Positions 1 to 5,266 of a stretch of DNA of 7,195 nucleotides are shown here, in pieces. The DNA comes from Pseudomonadota bacterium. GTDB taxonomy: Bacteria; Pseudomonadota; Alphaproteobacteria; Parvibaculales; Parvibaculaceae. The stretch is taken from assembly GCA_021780275.1 (NCBI GenBank), contig JAJXZC010000592.1:1-7195 (forward strand). Direction: 5' to 3'. The position numbers and the translations under genes were made by a program. Every line of letters begins with the position of its first letter. The first letter of the stretch is position 1. The notes beneath the pieces were generated by a model that had not been told where the DNA came from, did no database searches, and worked only from the letters and a program-made list of their open reading frames with translations.

Positions 1-831
1 GGGCTGACCGGACTTGTCACCGTGGCAACGCTGCAATTGAAGCGCGTGGCTTCCGCCTTTCTCGGCGGGGAGTCGATCAAGTTCGGCGGTCTCGACGAGT
101 TCTTCGCTCTGAGCGCCGAGTCTGCCGCGAGCCACGAATATGTGGTGTCATGGATCGACTGCCTCGGCGAAGGCGAAACCCTGGGGCGTGGGCATTTCCT
201 GCGCGCAAACTTTCTGTCCGCCGAGGAAGCGGCGGGACGCAGGCAGCGCAAGCCGCTGCCGCTTGGCGTTCCCGTCATGCCACCGGTCTCGCTCGTCAAT
301 CGCCTGACGCTCAAGGCATTCAACGCCGCCTATTACAACCGGCAATCAGTGCGCGTGGCGCAAAAGATATGGGGCATCGACGGATTTCATTATCCGCTCG
401 ACGCCATCGCGAACTGGAACCGCATCTATGGACCGCGCGGCTTCCTGCAATATCAAATCGTCGTGCCGCCGCGCGATCAGCGCGACGTGTCGGCTGCGCT
501 GCTGGAAGAAATCGCGGGCAGCGGGCAGGGCTCCTTCCTCGTCGTCCTCAAGGTCTTTGGCGATCAGACTTCGCCGGGCCTGCTTTCCTTTCCGATGCCG
601 GGCACGACGCTCGCTCTCGATTTTCCGGTTCTCGGCGACGAGACGTTCAAGCTGCTCGATCGGCTCGACGCCATCGTCGTGGAGGCGGGCGGGCGCATCT
701 ATCCGGCGAAGGACGCGCGCATGGCGCCTGCCACTTTCACCTGCGGCTACCCCAATCTTGAAACATTCCGCAAATTCGTCGATCCGCGCATGAGTTCGAG
801 CTTCGCGCGGCGTGTCATGGAGAGAGCCTGA
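1..831 (+). CDS. dprE1: DprE1-type FAD-linked oxidase (decaprenylphospho-ribose 2-oxidase family), 5' end outside window
   Basis: The reading frame is open from base 1 (it begins Gly-Leu-Thr-Gly-Leu-Val-Thr, the usual end of the FAD-binding PCMH domain), so the GTG at 22 is internal and the gene starts upstream. About 276 residues are visible. Against the 461-residue mycobacterial enzyme, roughly the FAD-binding N-terminal 40% is missing. Family motifs recalled from DprE1 appear in order: WIDCLGEGETLGRG, a YYNR...FHYPLDAIANWNRIYGP stretch, GFLQYQ, SFLVVLKVFG, LSFPMPGTTLALDFPV and GGRIYPAKDAR. The last carries the Tyr (700-702) and Lys (709-711) matching Tyr415 and Lys418 of the M. tuberculosis enzyme. 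The mycobacterial enzyme oxidises the ribose 2-OH of polyprenyl-phospho-ribose, giving a keto intermediate for DprE2. The residue matching Cys387 is Ala here (613-615). The stop overlaps the next start by one base (TGATG), so the two genes are probably translationally coupled. The family is confident; the exact lipid substrate is inferred. Confidence 0.88.
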   Translation, partial: GLTGLVTVATLQLKRVASAFLGGESIKFGGLDEFFALSAESAASHEYVVSWIDCLGEGETLGRGHFLRANFLSAEEAAGRRQRKPLPLGVPVMPPVSLVNRLTLKAFNAAYYNRQSVRVAQKIWGIDGFHYPLDAIANWNRIYGPRGFLQYQIVVPPRDQRDVSAALLEEIAGSGQGSFLVVLKVFGDQTSPGLLSFPMPGTTLALDFPVLGDETFKLLDRLDAIVVEAGGRIYPAKDARMAPATFTCGYPNLETFRKFVDPRMSSSFARRVMERA

Positions 832-1565
832 TGAGCCGCATTCTGATTTTCGGCGCAACCTCCGCCATCGCGCAGGAAGCCGCGCGGAACTTCGCAAAGG
901 ATGGCGCGAGCTTCTTTCTGGTCGCCCGGAATGAAACGGCATTGGCCGATATCGCCGCAGACCTTGCCGTGCGTGGCGCGAAGAGCGTGGCGACGCAGGT
1001 CGCGGACCTCGGCGATCTCAACGCGCTCGCCGATCTCTGCGACAAGGGACGCGATGCACTTGGCGGCATTGATGTCGCGCTTATCGCGCACGGTGTTCTT
1101 CCCGACCAGAAGGCTTGCGAGAATTCTGTCGATGCGACGCTCGGCGCATTGCGCGTCAATGCGATGAGCCCGGCGGCGCTCATGATCCGCCTCGGAGAAA
1201 TCCTCGGGCGCCAGGGCTCGGGATCGCTCGTCGTTATTTCCTCGGTGGCCGGCGATCGCGGGCGGCCGAGCAATTATGTCTATGGCGCCTCGAAGGCGCT
1301 TCTCTCGGTGATGGGTGAGGGCATGGCGCTGGCGCTTGGCAACGCGGGCGTCAACGTGCTCGTCGTCAAACCGGGCTTCGTCGACACGCCGATGACGGCC
1401 GACTTCCCGAAAGGCGCGCTATGGGCCTCCGCGAAATCGGTCGGCGAGGAAATCGCCAATGCCGTGCGCAAGGGCAGGCGAGGCGTGATCTATGCGCCCT
1501 TCTGGTGGCGCTTCATCATGCTCGTCATCCGCTTCGCGCCGGGCTTCGTGGTCAGCAGGATCTGA
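831..1565 (+). CDS. dprE2: DprE2-type short-chain dehydrogenase/reductase
   Basis: This 244-residue protein has the SDR Rossmann fold. The nucleotide-binding turn is the variant GATSAIA (residues 8-14). The catalytic set is Asn110, Ser138, Tyr151 and Lys155 (YGASK), with the usual 13-residue Ser-Tyr spacing. The segments GVLPDQ (89-94), SSVAGDRGRPSNYVYGASK (137-155) and VVKPGFVDTPM (178-188) resemble DprE2, the NADH-dependent reductase that completes ribose-to-arabinose epimerisation on the polyprenyl phosphate. The C-terminus, WWRFIMLVIRFAPGFVVSRI, is hydrophobic with basic residues and could lie against the membrane, as expected for an enzyme acting on a lipid carrier. The ATG overlaps the stop of the DprE1-type gene, a strong sign that they work together. 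SDR enzymes are promiscuous by annotation, so the assignment rests mainly on this pairing plus the motif likeness. Confidence 0.85.
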   Translation: MSRILIFGATSAIAQEAARNFAKDGASFFLVARNETALADIAADLAVRGAKSVATQVADLGDLNALADLCDKGRDALGGIDVALIAHGVLPDQKACENSVDATLGALRVNAMSPAALMIRLGEILGRQGSGSLVVISSVAGDRGRPSNYVYGASKALLSVMGEGMALALGNAGVNVLVVKPGFVDTPMTADFPKGALWASAKSVGEEIANAVRKGRRGVIYAPFWWRFIMLVIRFAPGFVVSRI

Positions 1566-1572
1566 CGAGGGA

Positions 1573-2559
1573 TCAGGCCACGCCCGCGCGCAGGAAGTCG
1601 TGGATATGGACGACGCCGACGGGCTTTCCGTCCTCGACCACGAAAAGGCTCGTGATCTTCTGCTCGTTGAGGAAGTTCAGCGCTTCCGACACGAACATGG
1701 TGGGCGGCACCGTTCTGGGCGAACGGTTCATGATATCGCCGACGCGCTTTGCGAGAAGGTCGGCGCCCATGTGGCGGCGCAAGTCGCCATCGGTGACGAG
1801 GCCGACGAGCTTGCCTTCGTCATCCACGATACCGATGCAGCCGAGGCTCTTGCGCGACATCTCGATCAGCGCCTCGGTCATCGGCGTATCTGTCTTCGCG
1901 AGCGGAAGCTCCGCGCCCTTGTGCATGATGTCGCCGACATGGCGGAGTTGCGCCCCGAGTTTGCCGCCGGGATGGAAGATGCGGAAATCGCTCGCGGTGA
2001 AGCCGCGCCGGTCGATCAGCGCCACCGCCAGCGCGTCGCCAAGCGCAAGCTGCATGGTCGTCGATGTCGTTGGCGCATTGGTGTTGGAGCAGGCCTCCTC
2101 GGCCTTGGGCAGGATGAGCGCAATATCCGCTGCCCGGGCGAGAGCGCTTTTCGCCTCTGCCGTGATGGCGACGAGGGGAATGGCGAAACGCTTGGCATAG
2201 GAAATGATGCTGAGGAGTTCGGCGGACTCGCCCGACCAGGAGAGCGCGAGGATCGCGTCGTCGCGTGTGATCATGCCGAGATCGCCGTGGCTCGCCTCGC
2301 CGGGATGGACGAACTGGGCGGGCGCGCCGGTGGAGGCGAGCGTCGCGGCGATCTTGCGCCCGATATGCCCGCTCTTGCCCATGCCTGTCACCACGATGCG
2401 ACCCTTGACGGCATAGAGAAGGTCGACCGCTTCGGAAAAGGCGCTGTCGAGCGATGCGGCCAGCGCATTGAGGCCGGCCATTTCGAGCTCGAGGGTACGT
2501 CGCGCCGAAGCCAGATGGCTGGAGGTTGTGGGCTCGCTGGATTTATTTACGGATGACAA
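1573..2559 (-). CDS. kdsD: Arabinose-5-phosphate isomerase, KdsD/KpsF/GutQ family (SIS + 2 CBS)
   Basis: This 328-residue protein interconverts D-ribulose 5-phosphate and D-arabinose 5-phosphate, the first committed step toward Kdo for LPS or capsule. The SIS domain covers about residues 40-175 with the signature TGMGKSGHIGRK (58-69). Residues matching the E. coli KdsD active site are Lys62, Glu111 (SWSGES), Glu155 in KAEEAC, and His196 (FHPGG). APTTSTTMQLALGDALAVAL (162-181) is also family-typical. Two CBS domains follow (about 210-265 and 275-328). The start is TTG: an in-frame TAA lies four codons upstream, and the next ATG is residue 27, which would cut a conserved N-terminal helix. Only a weak AAGG precedes it. 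The gene converges on the dprE2-like gene with a 7-base gap. It may be the housekeeping copy or a cluster-dedicated paralogue; the sequence cannot tell. Confidence 0.94.
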   Translation of the reverse strand: MSSVNKSSEPTTSSHLASARRTLELEMAGLNALAASLDSAFSEAVDLLYAVKGRIVVTGMGKSGHIGRKIAATLASTGAPAQFVHPGEASHGDLGMITRDDAILALSWSGESAELLSIISYAKRFAIPLVAITAEAKSALARAADIALILPKAEEACSNTNAPTTSTTMQLALGDALAVALIDRRGFTASDFRIFHPGGKLGAQLRHVGDIMHKGAELPLAKTDTPMTEALIEMSRKSLGCIGIVDDEGKLVGLVTDGDLRRHMGADLLAKRVGDIMNRSPRTVPPTMFVSEALNFLNEQKITSLFVVEDGKPVGVVHIHDFLRAGVA

Positions 2560-2666
2560 GGGAGGGCCTTAGGAGTTGACTGCAGTGCACGGGCGATTGA
2601 ACCACCACGGGTATGATGCGCGTCAGTTTAACAGATTTTTGGTCAATGGCGTTGCCTTATGAAGCG

Positions 2667-2694
2667 GCGCCCCCCGCCCGGCGGGCCATGGCGC
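2667..2694. other. GC-rich inverted-repeat hairpin upstream of the phosphatase promoter candidate
   Basis: An outer stem GCGCC (2667-2671) pairs with GGCGC (2690-2694). An inner stem CCCGC (2673-2677) pairs with GCGGG (2681-2685) around a three-base loop. It ends just before the candidate -35 box at 2696. The genes on either side point away from it and no T-run follows, so it is not a terminator of a known gene. It could be an operator or chance structure in GC-rich DNA. Confidence 0.3.
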
Positions 2695-2695
2695 T

Positions 2696-2724
2696 TTGGT
2701 CGCTGCGCGTGGGCGGTATAGAAT
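2696..2724 (+). promoter_or_regulatory. Candidate sigma-70-type promoter for the phosphatase-led export genes
   Basis: TTGGTC (2696-2701) and TAGAAT (2719-2724) are separated by exactly 17 bases. The -10 box matches consensus at five of six positions and the -35 box at three of six. Transcription would begin near 2731, leaving a leader of about 84 bases before the GTG at 2815. This rests on pattern matching alone. Confidence 0.3.
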
Positions 2725-2814
2725 GCGTCGATGGTTGCTTCGGGGCGTGCAGGGCCGCGCTCGCTGACCGGCGCCGGATTGTTCTTCGGATGACACGAAA
2801 GTCCAGGTCTTAAC

Positions 2815-3630
2815 GTGTTTGGTGGGATCGTAAAACGAGTCCGCGAAGCGGTGGGAGCTGCCGAGCGCAAGCCGGCGGCAATTCCCGACGGGTTGAGGGT
2901 CTATGCCATAGGCGATGTCCATGGTCGGGACGATCTGCTCGTCAACATGCTCCAGCGGATCGCGGCAGATGCCCATGCGCGTCCGCCCGCGCGCAACATC
3001 ATTGTTTTCCTCGGCGACTACGTCGACCGCGGTTTGCAGTCGAAGCAGGTGCTGGACCGCCTGACGTCGCATCCGCTTGCCGGCTTCGAGATGATCTATC
3101 TGAAGGGCAATCATGAAGCTGCAATGCTCGAATTTCTGCGTGACGCGAATTTCGGGCGCACCTGGAAATATTATGGCGGGCTTGAGACGCTCCATTCTTA
3201 TGGCATCACCGAGCTGACGCTGAGCGACAATCCCGATGATTTCGAGCGCGCGCGGGAGCATCTGCACAGGGTTCTGCCGGCAACGCATCGGCGCTTTCTG
3301 GAGACGCTGCAGCTCTCCGCCGAGATCGGCGATTACTTTTTCGTTCATGCGGGCGTGGCGCCCGGCATCAGCCTCTCGCGGCAGGTCGAGGACGATTTGT
3401 TGTGGATTCGCGACAAGTTTCTCCAATCCGACATGTGGTTCGGAAAAATGATCGTCCATGGTCACACTCCCAAGGAGAATCCGGTCTTCCGCCGTAATCG
3501 GATCGGGATAGACACCGGAGCCTATATGACCAATGTTCTGTCGTGCCTCGCTCTCGAGGGGCGGGAGGCGCGTGTCATTCAGACCGCGGATGTCATGATG
3601 ATGGCCAGCGCGGGAACGGCTGCCGAGTAG
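2815..3630 (+). CDS. PPP-family metallophosphatase (serine/threonine phosphatase-like)
   Basis: This 271-residue protein has the full set of PPP-superfamily metal-binding motifs: GDVHG (33-37), GDYVDRG (67-73), GNHE (98-101), a histidine in VHAGVAPG (177-184), and VHGHTP (214-219). Asp34, His36, Asp68, Asn99, His178 and His217 are the likely dinuclear metal ligands. The fold is shared by protein Ser/Thr phosphatases, PrpE and ApaH-type Ap4A hydrolases, so the motifs do not settle the substrate. No signal peptide is seen, so it should act in the cytoplasm. The start is GTG; an in-frame TGA at 2791 leaves no earlier start, and the ribosome site is weak (AGG about seven bases away). It heads a run of polysaccharide export genes, which suggests, without proving, a role in dephosphorylating a component of that machinery such as the co-polymerase. 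Confidence 0.9.
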   Translation: MFGGIVKRVREAVGAAERKPAAIPDGLRVYAIGDVHGRDDLLVNMLQRIAADAHARPPARNIIVFLGDYVDRGLQSKQVLDRLTSHPLAGFEMIYLKGNHEAAMLEFLRDANFGRTWKYYGGLETLHSYGITELTLSDNPDDFERAREHLHRVLPATHRRFLETLQLSAEIGDYFFVHAGVAPGISLSRQVEDDLLWIRDKFLQSDMWFGKMIVHGHTPKENPVFRRNRIGIDTGAYMTNVLSCLALEGREARVIQTADVMMMASAGTAAE

Positions 3631-3687
3631 GCGACGCATCGTGAGTATTCTGAAATTGTTTTTTGTGAAATGGCCGGAAACGAAGTC

Positions 3688-3691
3688 GAGG
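3688..3691 (+). promoter_or_regulatory. Ribosome binding site that fixes the OPX lipoprotein start at 3700
   Basis: GAGG lies eight bases before the ATG at 3700. The earlier in-frame ATG at 3670 has only an AT-rich stretch upstream and no purine-rich site. It would also place ten acidic and polar residues in front of an otherwise normal lipoprotein signal peptide. Confidence 0.65.
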
Positions 3692-3699
3692 TTGGGCAA

Positions 3700-4314
3700 A
3701 TGAAACTTGCAGTCGCGCATCTGGTTCGTCGATCTGTTCTGAAAATCGCGATGGCTGCGGGAATGTTGGCGCTTGCGGCCTGCGCGACCTCCGGCGCGAG
3801 CCGGCCTCCATCTTCAGCGTCGACGCCCGCCGCCACGAATGGAGCGATGGGGCCCGAGGTCGCCTACGTTCTGGGCTCGGGCGACAAGCTGCGTCTCATC
3901 GTTTACGGCGAGGACGACCTTTCGGGCCAATTCGATGTGACGGGCACGGGCAAAGTGTCCCTGCCTCTGATCGGTCAGGTGCAGGCGGCAGGGCTTACGC
4001 TCGAACAATTCGAAAAGGAAGTCGGCGATCGGCTCTCGCAGGGCTATCTGACGAACCCGAAGGTGAGCGCGGAGGTGCTGAATTACCGGCCCTTCTACAT
4101 CATGGGCGAGGTCGAGAAGCCGGGTCAGTACCCCTATACGAGCGATATGACCATTCTGAACGCGATCGCCGTCGCCGGCGGTTACACCTACCGGGCGAAT
4201 AATGATTCAGTCTACATCACACGCGGCAATAACCCGGAAGCTCAGTACCCGGCCTCTCAGCAGGTCAAGGTGTTGCCCGGCGACGTCGTTCGGGTGCCGG
4301 AACGCTTTTTCTGA
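3700..4314 (+). CDS. Wza/OPX-family polysaccharide export lipoprotein, short form
   Basis: From the ATG at 3700 the product is 204 residues. It has a basic N-terminus, a hydrophobic stretch and the lipobox LAAC, with the lipidated cysteine at residue 28. Ala at +2 favours outer-membrane sorting. The Poly_export domain spans about 55-125 (YVLGSGDKLRLIVYGEDDL near the start). A single SLBB-like domain spans about 130-180 (YIMGEVEKPGQYPY, LNAIAVAGGYTYRA). The end, LPGDVVRVPERFF, is the typical terminus of short GumB-like members. No C-terminal membrane helix follows, unlike E. coli Wza (about 380 residues), whose helices form the outer-membrane pore. This protein therefore probably forms a periplasmic ring and needs another outer-membrane channel, for which the BBP2-type barrel downstream is the natural candidate. 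It lies 69 bases after the phosphatase gene. A longer version from 3670 is less likely. Confidence 0.92.
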   Translation: MKLAVAHLVRRSVLKIAMAAGMLALAACATSGASRPPSSASTPAATNGAMGPEVAYVLGSGDKLRLIVYGEDDLSGQFDVTGTGKVSLPLIGQVQAAGLTLEQFEKEVGDRLSQGYLTNPKVSAEVLNYRPFYIMGEVEKPGQYPYTSDMTILNAIAVAGGYTYRANNDSVYITRGNNPEAQYPASQQVKVLPGDVVRVPERFF

Positions 4315-4547
4315 GCCCGAGATCTTTGATAAAAATATGTCTTCCTGCGGCACATCTGCGTGATTGGTTCTGATGCCTTCGGGGCACAGGCCGGCAAAAA
4401 AATGCTGCGTAGCAAAAAACTTGAGGTTGCAGAGGCCTAATCGTAGTTCGCCAACTTTTGTGGGCGGTGCGGCTGTGATATTAGTAAAAATGGTGGTTTC
4501 ATTGCTGGCGCAAGCAATGAGGTGGCGTCGGTGGATGTGAGGGGAAA
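4315..4547 (+). promoter_or_regulatory. A/T-richer 233-base leader before the exported-protein gene
   Basis: No gene is seen here. The stretch is visibly richer in A and T than its surroundings and holds several possible signals. TGCC and GGCA (4375-4387) form a small hairpin with a TTCGG loop. Two A-tracts (4396-4402 and 4414-4419) flank a TGCT/AGCA dyad and sit directly upstream of TTGAGG (4421-4426), like an UP element before a -35 box, but the -10 position is poor. A TGT-GATATT sequence (4474-4482) resembles an extended -10 element. Its size and composition suggest a second, internal promoter for the exported protein and barrel genes. Confidence 0.4.
4499..4520. repeat. Perfect 8-bp inverted repeat in the leader of the exported-protein gene
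   Basis: TCATTGCT (4499-4506) and AGCAATGA (4513-4520) are perfect reverse complements around the six-base spacer GGCGCA. The repeat ends 27 bases before the ATG at 4548 and about 18 before its ribosome site. No T-run follows, so it is not an intrinsic terminator. It could be a regulator binding site or an mRNA hairpin. Confidence 0.5.
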
Positions 4548-5189
4548 ATGAAAAATCGTTGGCTTGGAGCGGCTATTCTGACGCTGTCGATCATTGGGGG
4601 CAGCCAGTCGATCACGGCGCCGGCCCATGCAGCCCTTTCCGACGATGTGCAGCAGATCATTACGGCGCATGCGGCCGATGTGGATGGCGGTGTGGCTCTC
4701 CAGGCGGCATTCGCATCCCTCATTTCGAATGCCGCCGATCCGGCAACAACCGCAGCAAAGGTGGTGGCCTCGCTCGGCGGCGCCTCCCCGGTCGTGCTCG
4801 CCTCGGTTGCCGGTGCGATCGACAGCGTCGCCTTCATCACGCCTGACGCGCTCGCGAAGGCTATCGGACAGGTTGTCGCCGATGGCGGAACCGGCGCCGA
4901 TTCGCTTTCAGCGAATGTCATTTCGGTTGCGAAGTATTTCGGCGTGGGCAATCGCGCTGCGGCGGGCAAGGGCCTCGCGATTGCAGTCGCCAGCCTGAAG
5001 GACAGGCCGGACATGGTGGAGGTCGCGGGCAAGATCATCGCGCAGGTCGATATTTCCGGCCTCGACGAAGTCAAGACCGCGTTTAGCGAGCAGGCTGCCG
5101 AGATAGAAAGCGCCAGCTTGCAGAATCCGACCGGGGACAATCTGTTGCAGAAGACTTCGCTTCTGGTGGCGACGCAAAGCCCCAACTAA
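4548..5189 (+). CDS. Alanine-rich exported protein of unknown function in an export locus
   Basis: I do not recognise this 213-residue protein. It starts at an ATG preceded by GAGGGG (4539-4544). An N-terminal signal peptide (MKNRW, then a hydrophobic core) has a likely cleavage after APAHA (residue 28), so the mature protein of about 185 residues is periplasmic or secreted. There is no lipobox and no second membrane segment. The mature part is rich in Ala, Val, Ser and Gly and poor in aromatics, with a single Tyr and no Trp after the signal. It reads as a chain of short helices, for example DPATTAAKVVASLGG, DALAKAIGQVVADGG and GKGLAIAVASL. No cysteine and no catalytic motif are seen. It lies between the OPX lipoprotein and the beta-barrel, suggesting a structural or assembly role in glycan export. 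Codon use looks like its neighbours, so recent transfer is not indicated. Confidence 0.85.
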   Translation: MKNRWLGAAILTLSIIGGSQSITAPAHAALSDDVQQIITAHAADVDGGVALQAAFASLISNAADPATTAAKVVASLGGASPVVLASVAGAIDSVAFITPDALAKAIGQVVADGGTGADSLSANVISVAKYFGVGNRAAAGKGLAIAVASLKDRPDMVEVAGKIIAQVDISGLDEVKTAFSEQAAEIESASLQNPTGDNLLQKTSLLVATQSPN

Positions 5190-5266
5190 TCGATACATCC
5201 CGAGGGGCGCGGGTTTCCGCGATGTGATCTTCTCCTCAGATTGCGTTCAGACCGTTGGAGACGTCA
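5190..5266 (+). other. Short intercistronic gap with a small hairpin
   Basis: A five-base-pair stem, CGCGG (5208-5212) with CCGCG (5217-5221), closes a GTTT loop 19 bases after the exported-protein stop. No T-run follows. It may slow ribosomes or nucleases, but it is short enough to be chance. Confidence 0.25.
5257..5260 (+). promoter_or_regulatory. Ribosome binding site that fixes the beta-barrel start at 5267
   Basis: GGAG lies six bases before the ATG at 5267. A TTG at 5255 in the same frame overlaps this site and would add four residues before the signal peptide, so it is better read as part of the ribosome site than as the start. Confidence 0.7.

Larger units (their letters stand above)
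2560..2814. promoter_or_regulatory. Divergent control region between kdsD and the phosphatase-led export genes
   Basis: These 255 bases separate two divergently transcribed genes and hold no convincing gene. A 66-codon frame at 2613 has no recognisable content. The region must contain the start signals for both directions. On the plus strand I see one promoter candidate near 2696-2724, preceded by a GC-rich hairpin at 2667-2694. On the minus strand, TTGACC (complement of 2641-2646) could be a -35 box, but no acceptable -10 box sits at the right spacing, so the kdsD promoter is unassigned. Confidence 0.5.

Noticed and set aside
22..24. GTG at 22 as the true start of the DprE1-like gene
   Set aside because: The frame is open to base 1 and the preceding residues (GLTGLVT) continue the FAD-domain motif. 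A start here would lack the flavin-binding domain.
1492..2556. A 354-codon open frame on the plus strand across kdsD
   Set aside because: It lies antisense to a gene with full SIS and CBS motifs. Its translation is Arg/His/Glu-rich with no family features, as expected for the opposite strand of GC-rich coding DNA.
2613..2813. A 66-codon plus-strand frame in the divergent region
   Set aside because: It has no good ribosome site, no recognisable content and Arg/Ala-rich composition, and it covers the promoter and hairpin candidates.
2623..3720. A 365-codon minus-strand open frame across the phosphatase gene
   Set aside because: The plus strand carries all PPP metal motifs. The minus translation has no recognisable domain and extends through the divergent control region.
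4396..4419. TGCT/AGCA dyad with A/T runs as a minus-strand intrinsic terminator
   Set aside because: The stem is only four base pairs and there is no minus-strand gene nearby to terminate.
5208..5221. CGCGG/CCGCG hairpin as a terminator after the exported-protein gene
   Set aside because: The stem has five base pairs and no T-run follows. The next same-strand gene starts 45 bases on, so read-through is more likely.
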